Of a stretch of DNA of 64,000 nt, positions 47,379 to 55,342 are shown piece by piece. Under the pieces are notes generated by a model. That model worked only from the letters and a program-made list of their open reading frames with translations. It was not told the origin of the DNA and did no database searches. The stretch covers positions 62,001 to 126,000 of the forward strand of contig NZ_JACEZU010000001.1 of assembly GCF_014042355.1 (NCBI RefSeq), in the 5' to 3' direction. Every line of letters begins with the position of its first letter. Within the stretch, counting starts at the first letter, position 1. This DNA is from Rugamonas apoptosis (GTDB lineage Bacteria > Pseudomonadota > Gammaproteobacteria > Burkholderiales > Burkholderiaceae_D). The translations under genes and the position numbers were made by a program.

Positions 47379-47433
47379 AAAAATCGGAAAAACCGGCCAG
47401 TTTCAGGCAAATGAGCGGCGTTTTCCGATTTTT
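47379..47433. repeat. 13-base perfect inverted repeat upstream of ptsN
   Basis: AAAAATCGGAAAA (47379-47391) and TTTTCCGATTTTT (47421-47433) are perfect inverted copies with a 29-base spacer. It reads as a terminator in both directions (stem then T-run) or as two operator copies. It lies 185 bases before the ptsN ATG. Confidence 0.65.
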
Positions 47434-47543
47434 CTAAACGGAAATGGCGCCTGTCAGGCTTAGTGTGTTTTTTACAACAGCACAAGCTGCCCCGCGCGCC
47501 CCGTGGCGGACGCTCCGGGACGGCCTGCGCAAGCGATTTCATG

Positions 47544-47571
47544 TTACAAGGTGGTGAAACCAGCCTATAAT
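47544..47571 (+). promoter_or_regulatory. Probable sigma70 promoter of ptsN-hprK-rapZ
   Basis: TTACAA (47544-47549) and an exact TATAAT (47566-47571) are separated by 16 bases, leaving a leader of about 40 bases to the ptsN ATG at 47619. The -10 is perfect and the -35 is fair. It would serve ptsN and, by run-on, hprK and rapZ. Confidence 0.55.
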
Positions 47572-47618
47572 TCTGCTCGCAAGCCACCTTTGTGCGTTGC
47601 ACCATATCATGTCGTGTT

Positions 47619-48101
47619 ATGAACAACCTCAGCAAAATACTTTCTCTTGAAAACGTCCTGCTCGACCTGGAAGTGTCGAGCAAGAAGCGCGCCTTTGAAC
47701 AGGCCGGCCTGATCTTCGAGAACAACTGCGGCATCGCCCGCTCCACCGTCTCCGATAATCTGTTCGCGCGCGAGCGCCTGGGCTCCACCGGCCTGGGGCA
47801 TGGCGTGGCCGTGCCGCACGGACGGATCAAGGGCATGAAGAGCCTGAAGTCGCCGCTGGCGGCCTTTGTGCGCCTGGTGGAACCGATTCCGTTCGAATCG
47901 CCCGACGGCAAACCCGTCAACCTGCTGTTCTTCCTGCTCATACCCGACCATGTGACCCAGCAGCACCTGGAGATCCTGTCCGAGATCGCGGAAATGTTCT
48001 CCGACGACGCCTTCCGCACCGCTTTGACGACGGATCCGGACCCGAAATCGGTGCACTCGCGCATCATCAACTGGCTGCCCAGCCTGCAAGCGGCGGGCTG
48101 A
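47619..48101 (+). CDS. ptsN: Nitrogen PTS IIA protein (EIIA-Ntr)
   Basis: Phosphorylated regulator of the nitrogen PTS, affecting potassium, carbon and sigma54-related functions. The 160-residue protein has the IIA site GLGHGVAVPHGRIKG with phospho-His67 and the fold NLLFFLLIPDHVTQQHLEIL later on. I start it at ATG 47619 (NNLSKILSLE). In relatives it follows hpf in the rpoN operon; here it starts its own plus-strand run with hprK and rapZ, and rpoN and hpf are 7 kb away on the minus strand. Confidence 0.95.
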   Translation: MNNLSKILSLENVLLDLEVSSKKRAFEQAGLIFENNCGIARSTVSDNLFARERLGSTGLGHGVAVPHGRIKGMKSLKSPLAAFVRLVEPIPFESPDGKPVNLLFFLLIPDHVTQQHLEILSEIAEMFSDDAFRTALTTDPDPKSVHSRIINWLPSLQAAG

Positions 48102-48178
48102 TCCGGGCCGCCGCGGGGTCACCACCTGAGCGGCCATGCTAAACTAGGGGCGCCTATCACTCCTTGCAAAGAGCGCCC

Positions 48179-49114
48179 ATGCTGCAAACCCCGCTGACGA
48201 TACAAAGGCTGTACGACGACAATCGCGAAAGTTTGCAGCTCGGCTGGTTCGCCGGCTTCCCCGGCGGCGAGCGCCTGATCTCCGGCGACGTGGCTTCGGC
48301 CGCCGACCAGGTGGGCCACCTGAACACCATCCACCCCGGCCGTATCCAGGTGTTCGGCCACCAGGAAATCAATTACTACCAGCGCCTGAAATCGCTCACC
48401 CGGACCCATGTGATCGGCGAGCTGATCGCGGGCGGGCCACCGGCGCTGATCATCGCGCAAGGCCTGGAAACGCCGCCCGACATTCTCGCCATCTGCGACG
48501 AGAAAAATATTCCCCTGTTCTCCACCCCGCTGCCGGCGGCGCAGGTGATCGACTTCCTGCGCGTCTACCTGTCCAAGAAACTGGCCCAGCGCATCATCAT
48601 GCACGGCGTGTTCATGGACGTGCTGGGCGTGGGCGTGCTGATCACGGGCGACTCCGGCCTGGGCAAGAGCGAGCTGGGTCTGGAACTGATTTCGCGCAGC
48701 CACGGCCTGGTGGCCGACGACGCGGTCGAATTCTCGCGCATCGCCCCCAACATGATCGAAGGCCGCTGCCCGGCCCTGCTGCAAAACCTGCTGGAAGTGC
48801 GCGGCCTGGGCCTGCTCGACATCAAGGCCATCTTTGGCGAGACGGCCGTGCGCCGCAAGATGCGCCTCAAGCTGATCGTGCACCTGGTACGCCGCAGCGC
48901 GCTGGAAGAGGAAGTGGAACGGCTGCCGTTCCAGTTCCCCACGGAAGACGTGCTGGGCCTGCCGATCCGCAAGGTCGTCATCCCCGTGGCGGCCGGACGC
49001 AACATCGCCGTGCTGCTGGAGGCCGCCGTGCGCAACACCATCTTGCAACTGCGCGGGATCGATACGCTGCAGGAATTCATGGAACGTCAAAGACAAGCCA
49101 TGAGCGGAGACTAA
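48179..49114 (+). CDS. hprK: HPr kinase/phosphorylase
   Basis: Phosphorylates and dephosphorylates a serine on HPr-type PTS proteins. The 311-residue protein has the N-terminal regulatory domain (about 1-130) and the kinase domain with Walker [15 protein letters not shown] (157-164), the P-loop partner [13 protein letters not shown], and the HprK signature [20 protein letters not shown]. In betaproteobacteria it pairs with a short PTS and often with ptsN and rapZ, as here. The ATG at 48179 is preferred to an in-frame TTG at 48164. Confidence 0.96.
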   Translation: MLQTPLTIQRLYDDNRESLQLGWFAGFPGGERLISGDVASAADQVGHLNTIHPGRIQVFGHQEINYYQRLKSLTRTHVIGELIAGGPPALIIAQGLETPPDILAICDEKNIPLFSTPLPAAQVIDFLRVYLSKKLAQRIIMHGVFMDVLGVGVLITGDSGLGKSELGLELISRSHGLVADDAVEFSRIAPNMIEGRCPALLQNLLEVRGLGLLDIKAIFGETAVRRKMRLKLIVHLVRRSALEEEVERLPFQFPTEDVLGLPIRKVVIPVAAGRNIAVLLEAAVRNTILQLRGIDTLQEFMERQRQAMSGD

Positions 49115-49136
49115 GAGCTTCGGCTATCATCTCCCC

Positions 49137-50000
49137 ATGCGCATCGTCCTTATCACCGGCATCTCCGGCTCCGGCAAATCCGTCGCCCTCAACGTTCTTG
49201 AGGACACAGGCTACTATTGCGTGGACAACCTGCCACCCGCGCTGCTGTCCAGCCTCGTCACCACGCTGCTCGCTGAAGGCACGGAAGCGCTGGCCGTGGC
49301 CGTCGACGCGCGCAGCGCCGACTCGCTGGCCTCGCTGCCGGGCGACGTCAAGCAACTGCGCGAGGCGGGCCACGACGTCAAGGTCATGTTCCTGACCGCG
49401 AACACCCACTCGCTGGTGGCGCGCTTTTCCGAAACCCGGCGCAGCCACCCGCTGTCGCACGAGGTGCGCCCGGGCCAGAACCCGGCCTCGCGCCGCACCC
49501 TGATCGAATGCATCACCGAGGAACGCGAGCGGCTGTCGGCCATCGAACAACTGGGCCACGTGATCGACACGTCGGAAATGAGCGCCAGCAAGCTGCGCAC
49601 GTGGATCAAGGACCTGGTGGCGATCGAACGGGCGCCGCTGACGCTGTTCTTCGAATCGTTCGCCTTCAAGGTCGGCGTGCCGCTGGACGCGGACTTCGTA
49701 TTCGACGTGCGCGCCCTGCCCAACCCCTACTACGACCTGGCGCTGCGCCCGCTGACGGGCCGCGACGCGCCCGTGATCGCCTTCCTGGACGCCCAGCCCA
49801 GCGCGACTGAACTGCTCACCGATATCCGCAACTTCATCGAAAAATGGCTGCCCTCGTTCAAGACGGACAACCGCAGCTACCTCACCGTGGCGCTCGGTTG
49901 CACGGGTGGCCAACACCGCTCCGTCTACATGGCTGAACGGCTGGCTGCCTACTTCCACCCCACCGAGCGCGTGGTCTTGCGCCACCGCGAGCAATCGTAA
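49137..50000 (+). CDS. rapZ: RNase adapter protein RapZ
   Basis: A 287-residue P-loop protein that in E. coli binds small RNA GlmZ and delivers it to RNase E, controlling GlmS; it also binds nucleotides. Walker A is GISGSGKS (8-15), then [18 protein letters not shown], and the C-terminal RNA/ligand domain has [20 protein letters not shown]. Whether a GlmZ-like RNA exists in this lineage is not shown here. It starts 22 bases after hprK and ends with a strong terminator. Confidence 0.96.
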   Translation: MRIVLITGISGSGKSVALNVLEDTGYYCVDNLPPALLSSLVTTLLAEGTEALAVAVDARSADSLASLPGDVKQLREAGHDVKVMFLTANTHSLVARFSETRRSHPLSHEVRPGQNPASRRTLIECITEERERLSAIEQLGHVIDTSEMSASKLRTWIKDLVAIERAPLTLFFESFAFKVGVPLDADFVFDVRALPNPYYDLALRPLTGRDAPVIAFLDAQPSATELLTDIRNFIEKWLPSFKTDNRSYLTVALGCTGGQHRSVYMAERLAAYFHPTERVVLRHREQS

Positions 50001-50037
50001 AATCCTGCCACCTGCTGGCAGGATTTGACTGTTTTTT
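50001..50037 (+). terminator. Rho-independent terminator after rapZ
   Basis: AATCCTGCCA and TGGCAGGATT form a perfect 10-bp stem with a 5-base loop immediately after the rapZ stop, followed after six bases by a TTTTTT run. It closes the ptsN-hprK-rapZ unit. Confidence 0.85.
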
Positions 50038-50106
50038 GTCTTTTTTGCAGCACCCGTCCGTCCGATACTGGCGCTCATCACGCCTTCACCATCCCGGAGT
50101 ATCGTC

Positions 50107-51285
50107 ATGCGCCACACCCGACACGCCCTCGCCTGCGCCGCCCTGTGCGGCAGCGCCCTGCTGCTGACCGGCTGCGCCAGCGGCCCCACCGCCATCGACG
50201 CCCGCACCTTCGATGCCAGCGCCAGCACCGCCCAAGCCGGCACGCGCGACGGCGCCATCGCGCCCTACCACGCCCGCCCCGGCCATGCGCGGCCACTGAT
50301 CGCCGTGGTGGGCGACAACGCCAGCACGGAGCTGAGCGACTACGTGGTGCCGTACGGCATACTGGCCCGCTCCGGCGTGGCCGACGTCATGGCCCTGGCC
50401 ACGGCGGAAGGCCCGATCAGCACCACCACCGACATGGGCAAACCCGGTTTCCGCATCGAACCGGAAGCGACCATCGCCCGCTTCGACGCGCGCTTCCCGG
50501 ATGGCGCCGATTACGTCATCGTGCCGGCCACGCGCAACACGCCGGCCCTGCATGACTGGATCGCGCAACAGGTGGCCAAGGGCGCGACCATCGTCAGCAT
50601 CTGCAACGGCGCGCAGATCGTGGCCAGGAGCGGCATGATGGACGGCCATCTGGCGACGGCCCACTGGGCATCGGAACAGGAGCGCATGGAACGGCAGCCG
50701 GCCATACGGTGGGTTAAAAACGCCCGCTACGTGGCCGACCGCAATTGGGTGTCCAGCGCCGGCGTGAGCGCCGCCATGCCCACCTCCATCGCGCTGGTGG
50801 AAGCCATCGCGGGCCGTGCGCACGCCAGCGCGCTGGCGGACGAACTGGCCATCGCCGACTGGAGCGCCCGCCACGACAGCGACGCCTTCCAGCCCCGCTT
50901 CGGCCACAACCTGACGGCGCTGGCCACCACCGTCTACACCAACGCCTGGTTCCATCACGACGACGCGCTGGGCATCCCCGCGGCGCCCGGCGTGGACGAA
51001 GTGGCGCTGGCCCTGACCGTGGACGCCTATTCCAGCACCGGTCGCAGCCATGCCTGGCTGGTGGCGGACAGCGTGGCGCCACTGCGCACCAGGCACGGCC
51101 TGCGCGTGATCCCCGACCGCAGCACGGGCGAAATGGCGGGCCTGGACCACGTGCTGGCGGCACCGGACGCGACCGCGCCGGGTAAAGCCGTGGACCGGGC
51201 ACTGGCCGGCATCGCCAGCCTCTATGGCCGCACCAATGCCTATGGCGTGGCGCTGCTGCTGGAATACCCGGACTTTCACGATTGA
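50107..51285 (+). CDS. DJ-1/PfpI-domain lipoprotein
   Basis: A 392-residue exported protein. The N-terminus is a lipoprotein signal (LACAALCGSALLLTGCASG, lipobox LTGC with Cys at about 22), so it is likely anchored to the outer or inner membrane facing the periplasm. Residues about 60-250 hold a DJ-1/PfpI-type fold: PLIAVVGDNASTELSDYVVP, YVIVPATRNTPALHDW and IVSICNGAQIVARSG with the nucleophile-elbow Cys. A second, weaker repeat of the fold follows (about 255-390, VDEVALALTVDAYSSTG). Cytoplasmic relatives are AraC-linked sensors or glutamine amidotransferase-like enzymes. The GlxA-like regulator follows directly. Function unknown. Confidence 0.8.
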   Translation: MRHTRHALACAALCGSALLLTGCASGPTAIDARTFDASASTAQAGTRDGAIAPYHARPGHARPLIAVVGDNASTELSDYVVPYGILARSGVADVMALATAEGPISTTTDMGKPGFRIEPEATIARFDARFPDGADYVIVPATRNTPALHDWIAQQVAKGATIVSICNGAQIVARSGMMDGHLATAHWASEQERMERQPAIRWVKNARYVADRNWVSSAGVSAAMPTSIALVEAIAGRAHASALADELAIADWSARHDSDAFQPRFGHNLTALATTVYTNAWFHHDDALGIPAAPGVDEVALALTVDAYSSTGRSHAWLVADSVAPLRTRHGLRVIPDRSTGEMAGLDHVLAAPDATAPGKAVDRALAGIASLYGRTNAYGVALLLEYPDFHD

Positions 51286-51347
51286 GCGGCGGCGCCAAGT
51301 CTGGGATGATGGCGCCATCGCCCATCATCGACAGCACCGCGCCACCC

Positions 51348-52385
51348 ATGCCAGCACTAGCCACCTGCCGCATCGTCATCCTCGCGCACGAGCACATGAA
51401 CCTGCTCGACCTGACCGGCCCCGTGCAGGCGCTGGCCACGGCCAGCCGCCGCTGCTCCGGCAATGGCCCGCCCCTGTACGAGATCACGGTCGCATCGGCG
51501 GATGGCGGCCTGGTGACCAGCAGCTCCGGCCTGCAGGTGATGACGGTGCCCCTGTCGGCGCTGGACGGGATGGCGATCGACACCATCATCGCGCCCGGCG
51601 GCTGCCAGGGGCAGGAATACTTTTCACCACCGGCCCTGATCGCGTGGGTGCGCCAGCGCGCGCCCACCGTGCGGCGCCTGTGCTCCGTCTGCACCGGCGC
51701 CTTCCTGCTGGCTGCTGCCGGCCAACTGGACGGACGGCGCGTGACCACGCACTGGGAATGGGTCGAGCGCCTGGCCGCCCTGCATCCGGCCGTGCACATC
51801 GACGCGGACCGCATCTACATCCAGGATGGCGCGCTGTGGACGTCGGCCGGCGTCACGGCCGGTATCGATCTGACGCTGGCCCTGATCGAGGAAGACTACG
51901 GCCACAAGGTGGCGATGGAAACGGCGCGCCAGCTGGTGGTGTTCATGAAGCGCTCCGGCGGCCAGTCGCAGTTCAGCACGCCGCTGGCGGCGCAGGAACA
52001 GGAAGGAGATATTTTTGTCGAACTGCATGCGTGGATGGCCGACAACCTGGCCTCCGACCTGCGGGTGGAGCGGCTGGCCGAGCGTGCCGGCATGGCGCCG
52101 CGCACCTTCGCCCGCAGCTATGCGGCGAAGCTGGGCCGCACCCCGGCCATGATGGTGGCATCCATGCGCCTCGAAGCGGCCTGCCGGCTGTTGGAAGAAA
52201 CCGACCAGCCGCTGAAACGGATCGCGGCCACCACCGGCCATGGCGACGAACAGAACCTGCGCCGCGTGTTCCAGCGGCGGCTGGAACTGAGCCCCAGCCA
52301 GTACCGCCAGCGCCACGCGGCGCTGGCGACGCGCGTCAGTCCAGGTGACGCAGCGGGTGGGCGTAGTCCGGCCACACGGGAGTAA
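51348..52385 (+). CDS. GlxA-family AraC regulator with N-terminal DJ-1/PfpI domain
   Basis: A transcription factor of about 345 residues from ATG 51348 (PALATCRIVILAHEHMNLLD); upstream in-frame starts at 51306 (ATG) and 51282 (TTG) are possible. Residues about 5-190 form a DJ-1/PfpI-like sensor (LLDLTGPVQALATA, TIIAPGGCQGQE, LCSVCTGAFLLAAAGQLDG with the elbow Cys, VTTHWEW). The C-terminal AraC part has two helix-turn-helices (VERLAERAGMAPRTFARSYA, KRIAATTGHGDEQNLRRVFQ). It follows the DJ-1 lipoprotein gene and overlaps the convergent hydrolase gene by 50 bases. The signal and targets are unknown; self-regulation of the pair is plausible. Confidence 0.87.
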   Translation: MPALATCRIVILAHEHMNLLDLTGPVQALATASRRCSGNGPPLYEITVASADGGLVTSSSGLQVMTVPLSALDGMAIDTIIAPGGCQGQEYFSPPALIAWVRQRAPTVRRLCSVCTGAFLLAAAGQLDGRRVTTHWEWVERLAALHPAVHIDADRIYIQDGALWTSAGVTAGIDLTLALIEEDYGHKVAMETARQLVVFMKRSGGQSQFSTPLAAQEQEGDIFVELHAWMADNLASDLRVERLAERAGMAPRTFARSYAAKLGRTPAMMVASMRLEAACRLLEETDQPLKRIAATTGHGDEQNLRRVFQRRLELSPSQYRQRHAALATRVSPGDAAGGRSPATRE

Positions 52386-53421
52386 AGAAACGCGCCACCA
52401 TCTCCGGCGTCACGTCGGCCAGCGCGGCCGGCTTCCACTGGGGTGCGTTGTCCTTGTCGATCACCAGCGCGCGCACACCTTCGAGCACTTCGCCATCCTC
52501 GAAATTGTGGCGTACCAGCGTGCGCTCCATGCGCAGGCAGTCGGCCACGTCCAGCGCCGCGCCGCGCTTGAGCAGCTCGTGGGTGACGGCCATCATCAGC
52601 GGCGAACGGGTTTGCATGGCGGCCAGCGCCTTCTGTGCGAACGGATCGGCATCCTGCGCCAGCGAGGCCATGATGGCGGCCACGGTGGGCGCGCCGAAGT
52701 GGCGGTCGATCAGCGCGCGCTGCGCCTGCAGCACAGGAGTACCCGCCTCGGCCCGGAACGGGGCCGCGAAGGCGGCGATGGCCTCACGCAGTTGCGCGCC
52801 CGGCGTGGCGTCGATCAGGGCCGCCAGCGCCGCCATCTGGGCGCCGGGCACGAAGTGGTCGGCCAGGTTCACATACAGCGCGTCGGCGGCGCCGATGGTG
52901 AGGCCCGTCAAACCCAGGTAGTTACCCAGTTGGCCCGGCGCGCGCGACAGGAAGTAGCTGCCGCCCACGTCCGGGAACAGGCCGATGTTCACTTCCGGCA
53001 TGGCCATTTTCGTGCGCTCGGTGACGATACGCACGCGGCAATCGGGGCCGCCCTGCGCCACGCCCATGCCGCCGCCCATCACCACGCCGTCCATCAGGGC
53101 GATGTAGGGCTTGGGGTAATAGTGGATCAGGTGATTGAGCGCGTATTCCTCGGTGAAGAAGTCTTCCAGCAGCGCGCTGCCGCCTTGCGGGCTGCCGCGG
53201 CCCACGTCGTAGAAGAAGCGGATATCGCCGCCGGCGCAAAACGCTTTTTCGCTGGTGCTGCGGATAACCACCGCATCCACTCCCGCGTCGTCGCGCCAGG
53301 CCAGCAGCGCCGCCGCCAGGTCGCGCACCATGGCCAGCGACAGGGAGTTAAGCGACTTGGGGCGATCGAGGGTGATGAAGCCGGTACGGTTGCTGACGCT
53401 GGTCTGGACAAATTCGCTCAT
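52336..53421 (-). CDS. Enoyl-CoA hydratase/isomerase family, 3-hydroxyisobutyryl-CoA hydrolase-like
   Basis: A 361-residue ECH_2 enzyme, longer than ordinary crotonases by a C-terminal extension. Key segments: STSEKAFCAGGDIRFFYDVG, DGVVMGGGMGVAQGGPDCRV, MPEVNIGLFPDVGGSYFLSR and NFEDGEVLEGVRALVIDKDN near the end. That last region and the overall length match 3-hydroxyisobutyryl-CoA hydrolases of valine breakdown. True hydratases are shorter. No valine-degradation neighbours lie in this window. The 3' end overlaps the convergent AraC gene by 50 bases. Confidence 0.87.
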   Translation of the reverse strand: MSEFVQTSVSNRTGFITLDRPKSLNSLSLAMVRDLAAALLAWRDDAGVDAVVIRSTSEKAFCAGGDIRFFYDVGRGSPQGGSALLEDFFTEEYALNHLIHYYPKPYIALMDGVVMGGGMGVAQGGPDCRVRIVTERTKMAMPEVNIGLFPDVGGSYFLSRAPGQLGNYLGLTGLTIGAADALYVNLADHFVPGAQMAALAALIDATPGAQLREAIAAFAAPFRAEAGTPVLQAQRALIDRHFGAPTVAAIMASLAQDADPFAQKALAAMQTRSPLMMAVTHELLKRGAALDVADCLRMERTLVRHNFEDGEVLEGVRALVIDKDNAPQWKPAALADVTPEMVARFFTPVWPDYAHPLRHLD

Positions 53422-53480
53422 GGCTGGATGCGGAAAGTGGTGAAGCGCCTATTCTAGCGCGCCCTGCCCGGCTTGCGCGC

Positions 53481-53891
53481 TCAGCGCCGCTCCAGCAATT
53501 CGAACACGCCCATGCCCGCCACCATGGCGCCCACGAACAGCAACGCCTTGGCGCCGCCGGTGGTGATCGAGGCCAGCGCGGGGCCGGGGCAGAAACCAGC
53601 CAGGCCCCAACCGGCGCCGAAGATCAGCGCGCCCAGCACCAGGCGGCGGTCGATCACCTTGGTGCCGGGCAGGCTCATGGCCACGCCCAGCAGCGTCTTG
53701 GGATGGGTGCCGGCGTAGCGGAACGCCAGCATGCCGACAGCGATGGCGCCGGCCATCACCAGCGCCAGCGATGGGTCCCAGTTGCCGCCCAGGTCGAGAA
53801 AGCCCAGCACCTTGGCCGGGTTGGTCATGCCGGAGACGATCAAGCCGATGCCGAAGATCAGGCCCGCCAATAATGCGATTACGATGGTCAT
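53481..53891 (-). CDS. YeeE/YedE-family sulfur-compound transporter, small subunit 2
   Basis: A 136-residue membrane protein with four helices (VIALLAGLIFGIGLIVSGM, LALVMAGAIAVGMLAF, LVLGALIFGAGWGLAGFCPG). GMTNPAKVLGFLDLGGNWDP and GWGLAGFCPGPALA are the half-unit motifs of YeeE/YedE (TsuA-like) channels that take up thiosulfate or other sulfur compounds. It pairs with the upstream gene, which gives the other half with [13 protein letters not shown]. It starts ten bases after that gene and ends the operon. Confidence 0.87.
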   Translation of the reverse strand: MTIVIALLAGLIFGIGLIVSGMTNPAKVLGFLDLGGNWDPSLALVMAGAIAVGMLAFRYAGTHPKTLLGVAMSLPGTKVIDRRLVLGALIFGAGWGLAGFCPGPALASITTGGAKALLFVGAMVAGMGVFELLERR

Positions 53892-53901
53892 GCAGTTCTC
53901 C

Positions 53902-54333
53902 TTAACCGAATACGTGGCGTGCGAAATACACGGTGACGAAACCGGCCGCCATGAAGGCGCCCGTGGCCACCATTGAACGCGGTGACAAACGCGACAAGCC
54001 GCACACGCCATGGCCGCTGGTGCAGCCGGAACCGTAGCGGGTACCGAAGCCCACCAGCAGCCCGGCCGCGATCAGCGTGGGGCCGCCAGCGTCGATCTGG
54101 ACGGCCGGCAGACCCGCCACCAAGCCATAAACCAGCGGTGCGGCCACCAACCCACCGACGAACGCCACACGCCAGGCGATGTCGCCCGCGCGCGGGCGCA
54201 GCAGCCCGCCCGCGATGCCGGCGATGCCGGCGATGCGGCCGTTAAACAGCAGCAGCAAGGCGGCCGCCAGGCCGATCAGCGCGCCGCCGATCAGCGCGCC
54301 CCACGGGGTGAATACGTTCCATGCGATAGTCAT
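53902..54333 (-). CDS. YeeE/YedE-family sulfur-compound transporter, small subunit 1
   Basis: A 143-residue membrane protein: [20 protein letters not shown], then [14 protein letters not shown], and [20 protein letters not shown], the sulfur-channel motif with two cysteines. In full-length TsuA both motifs are in one chain; here they are split over two genes as in many proteobacterial YeeE/YedE pairs. Its ATG overlaps the ArsR stop by four bases (ATGA). With the persulfide-type regulator in front, sulfide, thiosulfate or persulfide handling is the likely role. Confidence 0.88.
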   Translation of the reverse strand: MTIAWNVFTPWGALIGGALIGLAAALLLLFNGRIAGIAGIAGGLLRPRAGDIAWRVAFVGGLVAAPLVYGLVAGLPAVQIDAGGPTLIAAGLLVGFGTRYGSGCTSGHGVCGLSRLSPRSMVATGAFMAAGFVTVYFARHVFG

Positions 54334-54659
54334 TGCTGGGCTCCCTGGCCGTCATTACAGAACTGCTGGTACAGCACCTGCAGCACCGCCAGCGCCGCCG
54401 GGCTGGCTATCCGGTAAAAAATCTGCTTGCCTTCGCGCCGCGTGGCCACCAGTTCGTCCTGGCGCAGCACCGTCAGCTGTTGCGACAGCGTGGGCTGGCG
54501 GATGCCGGTCAATTCCTCCAACCTGCCGACGCTGAATTCGCCCTGCGCCATCTGGCACAACAGCAGCAACCGGTCCGGGTTGGCCAGCGCCTTGAGCAGG
54601 CTGCTGGCCTGGGCGGCCTTGGCCCGCAGTTGGTCGATATCGATGGTCGCATCGTTCAC
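54330..54659 (-). CDS. ArsR-family repressor of the BigR/SqrR persulfide-sensor type
   Basis: A 109-residue winged-helix repressor. I start it at the GTG at 54659 because AGGAGGAG lies six bases before it; earlier starts lack such a site. [40 protein letters not shown] and [10 protein letters not shown] are the ArsR core. Cys35 and Cys101 are 66 residues apart, the exact spacing of the two redox cysteines of SqrR (41/107) and BigR (42/108), which form a tetrasulfide bridge on persulfide stress. No arsenic-type CxC site is seen. It leads the operon with the two YeeE/YedE genes. Confidence 0.92.
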   Translation of the reverse strand: MNDATIDIDQLRAKAAQASSLLKALANPDRLLLLCQMAQGEFSVGRLEELTGIRQPTLSQQLTVLRQDELVATRREGKQIFYRIASPAALAVLQVLYQQFCNDGQGAQQ

Positions 54660-54693
54660 GCTTGCTCCTCCTATGCGATGGGTGACGCCATAC

Positions 54694-54730
54694 ATTATAC
54701 CTAAATATATATTATATGCGAATAAGATTT
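54694..54730 (-). promoter_or_regulatory. A/T-rich promoter/operator of the ArsR-YeeE/YedE operon
   Basis: On the minus strand an exact TATAAT (54694-54699) lies 35 bases before the GTG. Between it and a weak -35 (TTCGCA) is a perfect 10-base palindrome AATATATATT (54704-54713). Such A/T palindromes over the core promoter are known operators of BigR-type repressors, so self-repression is likely. Confidence 0.6.
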
Positions 54731-54814
54731 AAAATTGCCCCGCATGGCCGGTATGGTGTGCATGGCGCGCAGCGCGCCGTTGGCGTGAGCATCCCCTAAC
54801 CGCCTTAAATAATA

Positions 54815-54841
54815 CGGTTTATACTGTTTATATTGTTTATC
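54815..54841. repeat. Three tandem 9-base repeats
   Basis: CGGTTTATA, CTGTTTATA and TTGTTTATC follow each other without gap. They lie about 155 bases upstream of the ArsR start and 26 bases beyond the hpf terminator. They could be an activator or nucleoid-protein site for the ArsR operon. No open frame here. Confidence 0.55.
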
Positions 54842-54867
54842 TGTATCGCTACGCTGGCACAGGACGC

Positions 54868-54893
54868 AAAAAAGGGCGCCAGATGCGCCCTTT
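54868..54893 (-). terminator. Rho-independent terminator after hpf
   Basis: On the minus strand GGGCGC and GCGCCC form a 6-bp stem (with flanking AAA/TTT pairs) and a 5-base loop, followed by TTTTTTG. It ends the kdsD...rpoN-hpf transcript. Confidence 0.8.
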
Positions 54894-54915
54894 GTTTCGT
54901 ATGCCGGGGACCGTC

Positions 54916-55272
54916 TTATGCGGTGGCGGCGGGTTCGAAGGTGTCCGGCAGATGCTTGATGGCATCGTGGCCGTGTTCCTGAACTTTGGATTTGTATTTC
55001 ATGACCTGGCGATCGAGTTTGTCGATCAGGGTGTCGATGGCGGCGTACAGGTCTTGCGACAGGCTTTCCACATACACGGTCTTGCCGGACATGCGCAAAT
55101 TGATCTCGGCCTTCTGGCGTTTCTCTTTCTCGGTGAGGTTATCTACAGTCAGGATGACAGCAATATCAATCACTTGATCGAAGTGGCGTTTGACGCGTTC
55201 CAGCTTGTTCTGCACGTATTCACGGATCGCTGGGGTCACTTCGAGATGATGTCCACTGATGGTGAGATTCAT
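54916..55272 (-). CDS. hpf: Ribosome hibernation-promoting factor, short form
   Basis: A 118-residue protein that binds the 30S subunit decoding centre and helps form inactive 100S ribosomes in stationary phase. From ATG 55272 ([20 protein letters not shown]) with GGAGTGTGT before it. The fold ends near 100 and there is no long-form C-terminal domain. In the common gene order it sits between rpoN and ptsN; here rpoN is upstream as usual, but hpf is followed by a terminator and the accessory stretch. Confidence 0.94.
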   Translation of the reverse strand: MNLTISGHHLEVTPAIREYVQNKLERVKRHFDQVIDIAVILTVDNLTEKEKRQKAEINLRMSGKTVYVESLSQDLYAAIDTLIDKLDRQVMKYKSKVQEHGHDAIKHLPDTFEPAATA

Positions 55273-55342
55273 ACACACTCCTAAAGATGATGTCGCGGTT
55301 AGTGCCGCGCCCATTGCGGCCGGGCGCGCAGGAACCAGATAA

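Larger units (their letters stand above)
47180..47618. other. Long intergenic region between queF and ptsN
   Basis: These 439 bases are the longest gene-free stretch in the window. They hold the queF hairpin, an A/T-rich part (47265-47310), a 13-base inverted repeat (47379-47433), a second small stem (GCCTG-TCA-GGC type) followed by a TTTTTT at about 47469-47475, and a probable ptsN promoter. No open frame here has a start, ribosome site and codon use like the neighbours. It is also the left edge of the inferred inversion. Confidence 0.6.

Noticed and set aside
50025..50555. Plus-strand frame overlapping the start of the DJ-1 lipoprotein gene
   Set aside because: His/Arg/Pro-rich shadow of the lipoprotein frame, which has a lipobox and conserved fold.
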